Positions 35,260 to 47,119 of a stretch of 64,000 nucleotides of DNA are shown here, one piece after another (the stretch's first letter is position 1; each line of letters begins with the position of its first letter). Origin of the DNA: Adiantum capillus-veneris (lineage: Eukaryota > Streptophyta > Polypodiopsida > Polypodiales > Pteridaceae); NCBI GenBank assembly GCA_014529385.2, contig CM043959.1, forward strand, positions 61,020,253-61,084,252, written 5' to 3'. Under the pieces are notes generated by a model. It had not been told where the DNA came from. It ran no database searches and worked only from the letters and a program-made list of their open reading frames with translations. Made by a program: the position numbers and the translations under genes.

Positions 35260-37214
35260 CATGTATCCTGTTGGTGTGCGAATAGAAGCAATGGCACCTT
35301 CCACTTTGTCTAATTCACCTTTGGATAGCATCCATGGTGCTTTAGGAAGCACGATCTTTCCATTGGGGGCACGATGTGGAGTAGCATAGGCGGGGAGACG
35401 TTTCAAAAGCCTCAAATCCTCTCTTGCACCCAAAGAGTCCTTCTTGCCAATAATGTGGTCCCATAGTTTTTGGGCTATATTCTTCAATATGTGCATGGGA
35501 TCCAAGAGGTGTTGTATTTTTAATTCCTTCCAATATGGAAGCCTTACAAATATGGAATACCTTGATATACCTTTTGGTGGAGGACATGGAGCCGGATTGT
35601 TGTTGTGGTTCTCTTTCCAAATGGTTGCCCAATCTTCCATCATGAGCTTTGGAGGGGTCTTCCCATTTTTTGGAGCCTTGTGCTTGCTACGCCCTCGGGT
35701 AAGAAACGATGCTTATTTGGATAGATTACCTTGCGCAAGGCATCGGGCCTCTATGTCACCAACAATGCCCTGCAAGTAGGACATGCATTGTGCCCTGATG
35801 TGGACAACCCTACATACATATCATATCCTTAGAGATATGAATGAACTAAAGGGAGAGAGAGATAGAAAACAAGAGGAAAAATGGGTTACCAAAAATCTTG
35901 CCAATCCCAGGATAGTCGTGCATAGTCCACATAAGGATTCCCCTCACAATGGCTTCTCTCCGCCCCTTTGCAAGTAGGACATCAACAGCAGAAATGCCTC
36001 TCCATAACTCCTCCAACTCTTGGATGAGGGGCTTGAGATAGACATCAATATTGATAGTTTGTACTTCCCTGGCACAAGCAAGGAAAGAAGTATATTGCCC
36101 TTCTTGGTTGTCTCCCATGGTGGAATATTGTAGTTGACGATCACCACAGGCCAAGTGCTCCATGAAGTAGACTTAGTGACAAAGGGGTTGACACCATCAC
36201 TTGTTGCTAACCCAAGCCTCAAGTGTCGTGGCTCCAACCCAAACTCTGGCCATTGAGTTTTGATGTGCCTCCATGCATGGGAATCGGCAGAGACACGCAA
36301 CATTCCATCATTTGAGCGGTGGTTGGCGTTCCATACAAGAAGCTCCACGATAGGCCTGCTTTTAAACATGTCTTGAATGCAAGGAATTAATGAAAATTGC
36401 CTCAATACCTTGCGGGGTTGGTGCGCCCCGCTCACTCTGGTCTTGTATCGTGCCTCCCCGCACACGGGACATGAGGTAGCATGTGCGTGCTCATTGCAGT
36501 ATAGCATGCAATCATTGATGCATGCATGGATGTGCTCATACTCCATTCTAAGTGCAGTGACATACAATCTAACTCGTCGATGATCTGGAGGCATGTGGTG
36601 ATCTTTTGGCAACATTTTGCCCATCAAACTACAACAAACAGCGTATTAGTACAACTGCTAGGAGATGGAAAGGAATAGTGAGTGAAGAGTATATAAAAAT
36701 CCATATTTCATACTCACCTAAGGAGTGCATCAGCACTTGCATTTCTCCAACCAAATTTTGCTTGGAAGTTTAGGACTTCCAACAATGCCTGGAGCACCAA
36801 GTATTGTACACTGTCATAAAGAGGTGTTCGGGCACTCACCATCAATTTATCCTCCGTTGCCACTACCCGTTGAGTGCAGGGCTGACAATCCTCCTTGCAC
36901 ACGTTGCACTCATGAGCTAGTAACTCATCACACATGTCCAACATGTGCTCATCCTCTATCTCAAAGTGCAACTGAGATGCCATAGAAGATGTTGAAGTAG
37001 AGCCAACGGGAGGATCACCATGCGGTGCACCCAAATTGTCCAATGGCTCTTGCCTCTGCCGTTCGGCCTTGCGTGTCGGTGCACCACCACCGAACACACA
37101 CCAATGGGAAACCTCCTCAAGCGATGGGTAAGTGGCGCTCTCATCTCTTCGAGCGTTTTTTTGAGGATGCCAGAGCCCTTCGTTCTCCATGTGCTCCAAT
37201 GCAATGCGTCTCAA
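35260..37214 (-). pseudogene. TNP2-like CACTA transposase, three exons, interrupted
   Basis: Exon 1 (37214-36718) ends FGWRNASADALLR with a TAG/GTGAGT donor. A roughly 89-bp intron ends at 36629. Exon 2 (36628-35890) carries IHACINDCMLYCNEH, CPVCGEARYK, KVLRQFSLIP, GLATSDGVNPF (the DG-NPF motif holding a probable catalytic Asp) and STWPVVIVNYNIPPW. A frameshift near 36090 moves it to the frame with NIDVYLKPLIQELEELW. A second intron (35889-35810, 80 bp, GTAACC...TAG) joins KIFG to LSTSGHNACPTC. Exon 3 has a stop and a frame change before DWATIWKENH, then YSIFVRLPYWKELKIQHLLDPMHILKN with the second probable catalytic Asp. It ends at GYM where an LTR begins. CDS order and introns are typical of plant CACTA transposases; this copy is dead. 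Confidence 0.85.
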
Positions 37215-38059
37215 GCGAGGGATTGCCTGTTTTCACTTGGAGCAAGAACAAGGGAGTTTTTCCTTGAGCCATTGATTGCACTAAGAGCCTCCAGGGGGGG
37301 CCACGATCATCCCAATCCATGTCCTGCACACGTGCTAAATTTTTTATATAGTCATCTGCCTTGAAAAATAAATAATTAATTAGAGAAAGTTCTAAATATA
37401 AAAAAACATGAAGTTAAATTCAAAGAGAATAAACTGCAATGAGTGCTAAACTTATTTTTAAATAACAGTGGACTTAGAAAGTTCAATTAATAAACATCTA
37501 AAAGTACTACAATATAAAATACTCATTAAAAAAAATCTTCATCAAAAAACTCAAAAGGTTAAGAAATAAAATAATTGATATCTAAGGGTAGAGGGGGTGG
37601 TTTTGTCCCCCTCCCCCCGGCAACCTTGAATACGTTTGTATCCGTTTGAAATGACTTATCACGGTAATAGACGGCGCAGTAATAAGAGCGGTAATAGCTG
37701 TGGTAATGCCTGGTGCCGAAAATAGAGAAGGAGGGTAGAGTATGTCGTGTTTTAGCTGCATATCATGTCCTCCTTCCTCTCCGCCATCACTACATCTCAA
37801 GCTCTCCCCCCCCCCCCCCCTCCCCACCTTTCCCTATTGTTTTCTACTCCACAAACATACTCATAGTAACATGCACACACACAGACGTATGCATAAACTC
37901 TAAAACTTGACGAGAAAGATAGATATATCATGACATACCTTGTTCATTTCAAAAATGGTTGCGTTGTTAAAATGTCTCTTCGTGCATGATAGGAAATATC
38001 TGCTTGTTTACAAATGTTAGATTTGTTAGGGTCCCTTCGTGCTAGATTTGTTAGATTTT

Positions 38060-38063
<4 letters not shown>
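37215..38063. other. No gene recognised
   Basis: AT-rich sequence with a C tract at 37805-37821. It may be 5' sequence of the CACTA element that carried the transposase to the left; no terminal inverted repeat was found. Confidence 0.35.
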
Positions 38064-38127
<64 letters not shown>

Positions 38128-38144
38128 TGTGTGTGTGTGTGTGG

Positions 38145-38187
<43 letters not shown>

Positions 38188-38273
38188 CAAGAGAGAGGGG
38201 AGGGAGGGAGGGAGGGAAAAGAGAGATAGAGATAGAGAGAAAGATAGATAGAGGGAGAGAGAGAGAGGGGGGG

Positions 38274-38347
<74 letters not shown>

Positions 38348-38450
38348 GGGGGGGGAGAGAGAGGGAGAGAGATAGAGGAAAGAGGGAGAGATAGAGAGGG
38401 AGCGAGAGAAAGAGAAATAGAGAAATAGAAAGATAGAAGAGAGGAAGAGA

Positions 38451-38500
<50 letters not shown>

Positions 38501-38533
38501 GAGAGAGAGGGAGAGAGAAAGAGAGAAGAGAGA

Positions 38534-38577
<44 letters not shown>

Positions 38578-38639
38578 GAGGAAAGAGGGAGAGAGATAGA
38601 GAGATAAAGAGGGAGAGAAATAGAGAGAGGTAGAGGAGG

Positions 38640-38694
<55 letters not shown>
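38064..38694. repeat. Compound (GT)n-(GA)n microsatellite, ~630 bp
   Basis: A GT run to about 38158 passes into GA-rich sequence with GGGA, GATA and GAAA interruptions up to 38694. It abuts the 3' end of the LINE. Confidence 0.97.
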
Positions 38695-38695
<1 letters not shown>

Positions 38696-38734
38696 TTTTA
38701 TTATCATCCTCGGAGGTCAAATATGACCTATGGG

Positions 38735-39364
38735 ACCAAAGTTACATGTGATGTAGTGTGTTGTATGGCTGATGAGTGACTCTCGATGCTCCAAAACTGT
38801 GTTGATGCGAGTCGCAATGGAGAGCCCACACTGTGGCTGGGAGAGGAAAGTGTGTATATCTAAGTTATGGTTGAGAATGTGAGAGAAGCAAGTTCGGATG
38901 TGACCAAAAGCTAATCACTCTAGTAGTGTGTTGTACTCAAACTCTCAAACTTGCAGTGAGCATAATGTGCACAATTGATTTGACTCTTCTCCATTGCCCC
39001 AACGCCCTATCTTGCATCGAACAAAATGGGAGCTAAGCCGAATGGCTTCAATAGTGCGTATCACCGACAAGGGGATAGGATCAAGCATGTAACTGTGAGT
39101 ACGGTTTCCTCTTTCAACAAAGAACATAGTTTTGTAGTTGGGGGCAATATGGATGGTGTAATGTATGAAGCATGACCCACCGGATTTCTGCTAAGCTGTA
39201 ATACATTGGCATTGTAGAAAAGCTTCATTCACTTGGGAGTCAATTGAAGCATCATGTAGCAAGTGTAATGCATCCCATCTCCCAAACCACTTCTTTATGT
39301 CTTGCATCCATCCTGTGCTAAAGATCTTTTTTTTATGCATGTTTTAAACTTTTTTTCTTGCTTC
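38735..39364 (-). pseudogene. LINE ORF2 C-terminal region with Cys/His motif
   Basis: It continues in the same reading frame as the RT upstream, past TAG at 39365. The frame reads HKKKIFSTGWMQDIKKWF and later IRLSSHFVRCKIGRWGNGE, followed by CTLCSLQV. This resembles the RxSxH-xxExGRW...CxxC zinc-binding tail of plant LINE ORF2 proteins. Further stops occur, for example TGA at 38945, and the frame ends near 38735. Confidence 0.65.
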
Positions 39365-42120
39365 CTATGCAATTGTAGGAAGTTGATGTGAGGAGTTTTG
39401 ACGCATCTTTATCATGTACTCCACAACCCTTTCCATGTCCATAACCTCAATTGGAAGAGATCCCGACTCAAGAAGTAGGAGGATATATGGTGTTTGTGTC
39501 TTAACTTGGAGAAAGTTTGTAAGAAAACACTTTTGGACATTCTCAAACTCTTTCCAAGTAGACTTTGAGATGCTCCCGCCACACACTTCAACTCCATAAA
39601 GAAGAACAGGTGTCACCAATGCATCAAAAAGATACTTCTTGAGAGCCCAACACTTGATGTTTCCTACATTGCACATGTTCTTAAATGCATAATATGCTCT
39701 CTTTCCCACTTCCAAACGACGTATAGCACATTCATGTCACTTGTGATTGGACGGAACCTCAAGGCCAAGGTACTTAAGGCTCTCAGCAGCTTCAAGTGTC
39801 TCATTGTTGTACACGATCCATGGCTTCTCCTTATGGTTGGTTTTCACAAGCATAACCTTTGTTTTGGATTCATTCACAATCAGCCCACTATGCAAGAGAA
39901 AGTTCTCAAAGACAACCATAAGCTTTTGTGCATCTTTTAAAGTGTGTGCTAGAAGCACTACATCATCCGCATACAACAAAAGCATGGTTCCCACATTGCA
40001 AATAGTGACCTCTTCAATGCCTTCTTCTTGCATAAATTCAAGTACCATTTGTTCCAATTGATCGATGCATAGACCAAAGAGAGTTCATGACAATGGACAT
40101 CCTTGTTTAACCCCAATATTCTTACAATTTTTTTTTGAAATTTCTCTTCCCATACGCAGTTGACAAATCACCTTCTCATAGATTTGAGAAACCGCAAGCA
40201 TAAACTCACTTGGCACTTGGAGTTCTTCCATCCTTCTCCACAAATTGTTATGTGAAATCATATCAAAGGTTTTCTTAAAGTCCACAAAACAACAATACAA
40301 TCTCTTGCCATTCAACCGACTTTCCTCCATGAGAACACAAAGAGTGATAAGATGATCAATGGTGCTATGGAATCGACGAAAACCCACTTGTCCCTTTGCA
40401 CACTTGTCATTATCTTGAGCCCAATCACTCAATTTCATCTCCATTATGCACCCAAACAACTTTTCCATAAGAGACCCAATCATTATAGTCCGGTAAATTG
40501 TTTACATTCTTTCCTCCCCTCTTTTATGCAATGGATTAACCCAATTAGTACTCCAATCATAAGGCATACCATGTTGAAGTGCAAGGTTGAACATATCACA
40601 CATCCACTCATGGGTAAAATCTCCCATCCATTTGATCACCTCTGGCTTGATACCTTGAAGATCTCCCGCTTTGCAAGTGGCCAACTTTTCAAGCCCACCA
40701 CATACATCCTCAATAGTAAAAAAAGAGGGAATACATGGAAGTGAACCATAAAATGACACTTTTTCAGCATTTGCATGCTCATATAATTGCCTACAATGTG
40801 TGTACATATCCACAAGACTCAAGTTACCAAAATTCGCAACCTGCTTGTTTCTCAAGTTTCTCCAAAATCTTCCACATGCATGTGCCTTTTCTTGGACTTG
40901 AAAAAGCTGTTGCTTTACTTCCCATCTTCTTGTATTCTTTTGAATCAATGCCTTGTATGTATGCAAATGACTTTGATAGATGTCTTTGTCCATAGTAGCA
41001 TTAAGCTTTATCAAGGATTTTCGAGCATCTTGACATTCTTTATCAAACCACCTTTTGCGTGATGTGTCTTTGTTGATACCATGGAGATGCTTTATGGTAA
41101 AGCATTCTTCGGCACAAGAACAAATAGCTTTCTTCAAAGCTTTCCATTTAGTTTTCGATGGTGCATCATATTGAATCTTTGTTATCCAAAATTTTTTCTC
41201 AACCATTTCAATGTACGTTGGTGACCGTTTGAGATCCATACATAGTGATAATTTCTCATTCCTTTGGTTGATAGTATCATGCTTAGTTGCTTCTCCACAT
41301 GAAAGGGCAATACATAAGGTGTGATGGTCGGATTCTGGGGTCCATTGGCCAAACATAAAACTCTTTATGCGATACATGATGGCTTCACAGAGTAGCATAT
41401 AGTCAATCACACTGTCCCCATTATGTCTCCTACATGTAAATCCACTGGTTCCACTCCACAAAGATACACCATTGGCAGTGAGCATATGTGTTCTATTACA
41501 CATGTGTAAAAGTAACTTTCCATAGTGATCCGGCTCTTTCTCATCCATTGAAGTACAGTCATACAAGTGAACTTCCTCCAACTCCCTTGAAATGTATGGC
41601 ATATCAAATTGTTGCGTATCATGTTGCAATGTTTTTGTGCGAGCATTCATATCCCCAAATACAATAACATTACCTTCACCTTTGAAATAAGCAATGTCCT
41701 CTTCTAAATCAAAAATTGGTTGATCTCTATCCATGCAAGCATAAAAGGGGGAATCACGATGAGGAATGTAGCAACAGGCTACAAAAATGGGTGCTCTTTT
41801 TGGTGTCATAATTTTCAGCCATACATAACGTTTGTACTTGTCATCTTTCACAATTGATACAAAATCTTCCAATCCTTTCTTAACCATACATGCTATAGCT
41901 CCTTGTCCTCTTCGTTGCTTGAGATTCTTTGACCACATCAATGCATATACATTGTAATCCACCAAGCCGTTAATCCTTTGTGTATCATGCTCCCAAGTTC
42001 CAACAAGAAGTACAACATCCGCTTTGCTTGTTAGTTCATCAATGCCAACCCCGGCATTCTTTGGGTATCCATTACAATCCCGAAATCATATTTTCAATTG
42101 TAACTCGGTCTCATAGGTCA
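39365..42120 (-). pseudogene. LINE ORF2: APE endonuclease + reverse transcriptase, nonsense-interrupted
   Basis: One reading frame runs through the whole segment with no frameshift. The endonuclease begins near 42110 (TELQLKI, then a TGA at 42086-42088) and shows VVLLVGTWEHD, GDMNARTKT, SVIDYMLL and the catalytic SDH (PESDHHTLC). After a linker and TAA at 40502, the RT shows GQVGFRRFHSTIDHL, the first catalytic Asp in CFVDFKKTFDMISH, and GVKQGCPLS. TGA at 40085 comes before the YADD box (LLLYADDVVLLAHT). TGA at 39737 sits after SNHK. The thumb and connection part includes LLYGVEVCGG. Three of these four internal stops are TGA and the fourth is TAA. The first Met-led piece is 487 residues (41965-40502). 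Confidence 0.88.
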
Positions 42121-42129
42121 CGCATCCCT

Positions 42130-42614
42130 ATTTGCTAGAGGGACTTGCCTCCTCCTTGGGCACATTTTCTTCATGAGAGATCTCCTTGTTTTTATTATTC
42201 TTTTCCTCATCTACATTGCGACGTATATTTTGCTGCTTAATAGTGTGATATTCACATACAAAACATTTTGTATCCCTCAAATAGATCCAACTATTATCAA
42301 GGATAATCTATTGCTTGGGTCTCATCTGGCATGGTGCATACAATTGGCCGTTCTCCCAAGCAAGGAGCTCCTTTCTTCCCCACTCTATGTGCTCTATAGA
42401 TCATAACTCTGCACATGCCAAAGTGGATTTTCAAGAAATCTTCGATAACAATGGCAAGAGAAGGCGGTGTCTCTAACTTCTCTTCGGGAATTCCATGAAT
42501 AACAATGCTCGTGGAACGTCGCTTCCATTCCTTCAACTCCTCCACATCTACATTGTAAGGTCTCTGCCACCCTTGGAAAGGGGATTCCCATGTAATGGAA
42601 TACATATCAGACAA
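42130..42614 (-). pseudogene. LINE ORF1, RRM-like and CCHC-like C-terminal part
   Basis: The frame from 42614 to 42297 encodes KEWKRRSTSIVIHGIPEEK, VIEDFLKIHFG and YRAHRVGKKG, followed by RPIVCTMPDE. This is the pattern of the RNA-recognition fold in L1-type ORF1 proteins. After a frame change near 42297 a short segment, TKCFVCEYHTIKQQNI, resembles part of a zinc knuckle, then a Lys/Glu-rich tail to about 42133. Residues upstream of about 42590 look unrelated and belong to the insertion. Confidence 0.7.
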
Positions 42615-45181
42615 TTTTGGTCATAAACAAAAAGTTACTATTTTTGGTAATTTTTCCAGCTTTGATGAGCCAATGTTAAATATATTATTGTAAGATTTTA
42701 AAAAATAAAAATTTTACTTGTTTATCAATTTTGTCCAAAAATAGAAAGTTTTGAGGTGCTTACAGCCACCTATACGCGACCGTCTCGTCTAAATCTATCC
42801 CATCTTGAATTTCCATAAAAATAGTTGTCTGTCTCAAAAACTACTAAATAGCAGGTGTGTGCATCTGACACCTTAGTCTGTCATCCTCAAGCTCGTCTTT
42901 TAATAGCAAGTTTCAGAATTGAATTCTGACAAGCCAAGCTCACTTTAGACAATTAATTTTCATCCTAATGTTAATAGATTAAATCCTAAGCCTAAGGTAT
43001 GCATATGTATGCATACGCATGAGCATGTATGTGCATGTGTATGTATGGGTATGTGTATGTATGACCATAAATGACCCATGGCCATAGCCCATCTCTTATG
43101 GTATGTTGACCCTAAGCATGGGTAAATATACGAGGTGTATCACTCAATTGGGTAAAAGGGGACACCTCTAGTGGTAAGTGAGAGGCTTGTGACACCTCTA
43201 ATCCTTCATTTGGCAAGAGGGGGCAAGCAAGGGAGTTATGGGCATGCCTGGGAACTCGAGAAACCTCCAAACCCCTATATAAAGTCCATTCACACTCAAT
43301 TTTATACACACTTGAACACATTTGGGAGAAGGGATCTCTACTGCTGTGGCAATCAACTTGGTGGCTTGTACATCAAATCTTTGAGAGATCAATACCTCCA
43401 AAGCACATTGGGTAATGTAAATCTATTTTTAATCAAGCTATTATCAATCTCTTCTCTCAATTGGAATCCTTTCCAATTGCTTCCATACATTATCATTCAA
43501 TTGGAATCCTTTCCAATTGCTACTCTACTATCAAATGCTATACTCTTATTTACCTATCCTCAATTGGAAGTCAACAATCATTATATCTATTTTATGGTAA
43601 TTTCTCTACATTACAAAGTAATGAAGGTCTCACCGCTCGATTACATAATTGATTGTGTAGGCTGCATGCACAATTCTTCATCAATGTAACCTAAATATTT
43701 GCATGAATTAGCTAAGCATATTCAAGAATTGTCCAACTTAAATGATGGATTGTTCTTGCAAGTATATATAAGTGATTAATCATGAGATTAGTGCATAAAT
43801 GGATGGAGTAAATGAGTATTGTCTATTAGACCTTACATAAAATTTCTTGCCTACCATAAGCATAAATCATTGGAATAGAAGTGTAAGAATAAATGAAATT
43901 AACATTCCATCAACCTTATTATCAAATTGGTTTTTACACAATTAGTTCTTATACATTTTAACGTTAGTTAGAGACAAGATGGCCCCAAAAAGGACCCGTG
44001 TTAGTGAGACTCACAATGATGAGGCTAGTACTAGAGGAGAAGCTGATAAAGGAAAAAGAATTACCTTGGACGATGTGCCACGAAACTCGCCAGGCAATGA
44101 TCCTACACTAGACAAGGTTAGAAGGAGTTTTGTTAAGTATTTGCATTCATTGCATAGACGATAGAATAGAAAAAGGGAAAACAATCTCTATGGATCATAA
44201 AACCATCACAAATTATGGCATATGTTTTATATAATTTTCTTTGAAGAGTGAAAGATTGTTTGGAAAGTAATCTGTTTGCACGAAGAAAAGAAATTTTTGC
44301 CTATTAGAAGAACTCTCAAACCTTCTTCATTCAAAATCCTATACTGATATAGTCAAAACTCCCTTTGATATCCAGGGAGGAGAGCTTAGTGGAGTGAACG
44401 CTAAAGCAGTGCATATGGTTGCACACATCTTGCGGGTTGGTGCCCAGAATGCAAGATAGTACTTGCGGATTGTTGCCAAGATTGCAAGTTATCATTGTGG
44501 GTTGGTGCCCAGATTGCAAGATAATTTAGTTGTATGGGCAACTAAAGACACCGAGAGCAATAAACTCTCACCAAGAGGAGCGAACTCTTGGGGTTGGGAT
44601 ATTTTGATGAAGAAGGATCGTATGTTGTTTTTCTTCGAAAAGGATTGTCTTGGTGCTGATTTGAAATTGGTTGAAGGGCTGTCTTAATGAACTTGTGATG
44701 GAAACCAAAAGAAGAAACTTTGTGTATGAATAATCATGTGGTAGTAATTAGAAAACAAGCAGAACAAAATGTGAGTGTGGGGGTGGAAAGTGGGGACTTG
44801 CTCAGGTTGCTAGTCAAGGATGGGTGGTCTCGATTAGTCGATAAACTCTCCTCTCCCTCTTGTAAAAGAGAGAATTAGAGACTCATTGTGCCAAGAGTTG
44901 AGAATTCCAATTGTACGTGCCTCTAAAAGTATGGGAAAAAAGGCAATTGGGGTTTCTCTCTCTCGGAAGGTGAGAATTAGGAGCGTCATAGTATTGTAAC
45001 AATTCACGCTTTCCCTGTGAGAAAGGGCTAGGAATCCTTTTTAATGGTTCGGACTCAAGTTACTCTGTGACGAGAGCCTGTCCATTATAATCTTGCTTAT
45101 ATTGACTATGTTTTCTCAATCGAATAGGGCCTAGCGACCTGTCTGGTGCCCTCCTGTTGCCAAAAGGTTATGGTATCGGGG
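42585..45181. mobile_element. ~2.6 kb insertion splitting LINE ORF1, type unknown
   Basis: LINE ORF1 homology stops near 45180 and resumes near 42580. The hexamer AGGGGA occurs at 42579-42584 and 45182-45187 and could be the target duplication, though microhomology alone is also possible. The insert has a 33-bp minisatellite (44427-44527), two copies of CAATTGGAATCCTTTCCAATTGC (43458 and 43498), and a 61-codon basic frame starting MAPKRTRVSETHND at 43979. TATGGTATCGGGGAG at 45169 looks like a diverged initiator-Met primer site. No pol gene was seen. Confidence 0.4.
44427..44527. repeat. 33-bp minisatellite, three units
   Basis: Units like TTGCGGGTTGGTGCCCAGAT plus TGCAAGATAAT recur at about 44430, 44463 and 44496. 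On the minus strand they encode an 11-residue repeat (GNNPQVLSCIL-like), probably by chance. Confidence 0.8.
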
Positions 45182-45760
45182 AGGGGACCTCACACACATT
45201 CTCGACATTCTTTGTTTGAACCATAGCTTGCATGAGTGAGAAATTAGAAACCACATTGCTACCATGTACATCAGCCCAAGACTTGTTTGTGCATACAGTT
45301 TTCATGTCGCTTACATCCCGGCTCATGGTTACAAATGTCTCCTCTTTTAATACATGGTCATGCTCTACTTTGCTCATCCGCTCTTTCAAAGTGTTCAAGT
45401 CCGCAAGAGAGCATTTACATTCCTTGACTTCCTCTTCAAGTTCCACCAAACATGTTGTTGCATCTCAAGTTTCCTCTTGAGATTCTCATTCTTAACCACA
45501 AGTACCCTTAGTGTGCCATTATCCATTGCAAGTGCTCGTAAGTCTTCAGCTTGTTTGTTTACGGTCTCTTGCAATGATACCAAGTATGCCATGATCATGG
45601 TTTTTGATGTCGTTGGTCGGGTGGTTCTATTGCTATCTCCACACTTAGGAGATTTTGGATCATTTTCCACAATGGTTCTAGACCTTGTTGAAGAAAAAAA
45701 AACCTTGCAAGTGCCAGAAGACATTGTATGTAAAATAAGAGATGAGAGTCAATTTTCTTA
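45168..45760 (-). pseudogene. LINE ORF1, N-terminal coiled-coil part
   Basis: The frame 45724-45395 gives KTMIMAYLVSLQETVNKQAE and ENLKRKLEMQQHV, heptad-rich like ORF1 coiled coils. A frame change near 45440 leads into the 45449-45168 frame (MVELEEEVKECKCSLADLNT, ERMSKVEHDHVLKEETF), also coiled-coil-like. Position and orientation fit the LINE ORF1 5' half. The assignment to the same LINE is an inference from order and strand. Confidence 0.6.
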
Positions 45761-45959
45761 AACTTGTTCACTTCGGAAATGCTGCTAGAGAAACGCCTTC
45801 CATAACATTGAAAATTTATGTCTTTACATCAATGTGTAGAGAGCTTTGTCCTCTTTGATTGAGGCTATAGATCACCCAAATCAGAATTCAGATGAAGAGG
45901 TTATGATCAAAAGAGTGAACTGCTATCTACTAGGTCAAAAAAAAGGCTTCGTTTTTGTT

Positions 45960-45960
<1 letters not shown>

Positions 45961-45997
<37 letters not shown>

Positions 45998-46042
45998 GAG
46001 GGAGAGATAGAGAGGGAGAGAGAGAAAGAGAAAGAGAGGGGT

Positions 46043-46087
<45 letters not shown>

Positions 46088-46211
46088 GAGGGAGAGATAG
46101 AGAGGGAGAGAGAGAAAGAGAAATAGAGGGGTAGAAGAGAGAGAGAGAGAGATAGAAAGAGAAAGAGAGGGATAAAGGAAAGAGGAGAGGGAGAGAGGGA
46201 GAGATAGAGAA

Positions 46212-46256
<45 letters not shown>

Positions 46257-46286
46257 GAGGGAGAGATAGAGAAAGAGGGGAAGAGG

Positions 46287-46339
<53 letters not shown>

Positions 46340-46434
46340 GGGGGAGAGGGATAGAGATAGACATAGAGAAAGAGAGAAAGAGAGGGAGAGATAGAGATAG
46401 AGAAAGAGAGGGAGAAAGAGAGGAGAGAGAGAGA

Positions 46435-46484
<50 letters not shown>

Positions 46485-46549
46485 TAGAAAGAGGAAGAGA
46501 GGGATAGAGGAAAGAGGGAGAGATAGAGAAAGAGGGGAAAGAGAGAGAA

Positions 46550-46605
<56 letters not shown>

Positions 46606-46657
46606 GGAGAGAGGAAAGAGGAAAGAGGGAGAGATAGAGAAAGAGAGAGGAAATAGG

Positions 46658-46695
<38 letters not shown>

Positions 46696-46754
46696 AGAGA
46701 TAGAGATAGAGAGAAAGAGAGGGAGAGATAGAGATAAAGATAGAGAGGGAGAGA

Positions 46755-46794
<40 letters not shown>

Positions 46795-46824
46795 GGAGAG
46801 AGATAGAGATAGAGACAAAGAGAG

Positions 46825-46870
<46 letters not shown>

Positions 46871-46905
46871 AGGGAGAGTTAGAGGGAAAGAGAGGGAGAG
46901 ATAGG
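45961..46905. repeat. (GA)n-rich microsatellite array, ~945 bp
   Basis: GA repeats with periodic GGGAGAGATAGAGA and GAAAGAG blocks. Longer periodicities of roughly 110-120 bp (for example at 46000 and 46090) suggest local duplications. One G15 run lies at about 46329-46343. Apparent long Ser/Leu reading frames on the minus strand are composition artefacts. Confidence 0.97.
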
Positions 46906-47079
46906 TAAAGAAATAGGGAGATAAAGGGAAATGGTTGTAGGCGAAGCAATCATTTTTGGGTGCGCGCAGTGCGGGTATGCTTTTGCTTCTGTAGAGTCCT
47001 ATAAAAAAAACTCTATTTACGTGAAGCCAATGGACCCTCAGAAACTACTTTCTACTCGCTTCTCCTTAGCTTCTCTATA

Positions 47080-47119
<40 letters not shown>

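Larger units (their letters stand above)
38720..45760 (-). mobile_element. Non-LTR retrotransposon (LINE, APE endonuclease type), interrupted
   Basis: Order on the minus strand: ORF1 coiled-coil part (45760-45168), a roughly 2.6 kb foreign insertion, ORF1 RRM-like part (42614-42130), ORF2 endonuclease and RT (42120-39365) and an ORF2 C-terminal Cys/His region (to about 38735). The 3' end lies next to a GA/GT microsatellite rather than a clear poly-A tail. No target duplication was found. Confidence 0.85.

Noticed and set aside
37944-38720. Long Ser/Leu/Arg/Glu-rich open frames on both strands
   Set aside because: They are translations of GT/GA microsatellite and have no complexity beyond the dinucleotide repeat.
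40352-41062. Plus-strand frames of up to 130 codons
   Set aside because: Antisense to the LINE ORF2.
45907-46949. Open frames of over 300 codons on the minus strand
   Set aside because: Pure product of the GA array (SLSLSL-type translation), not genes.
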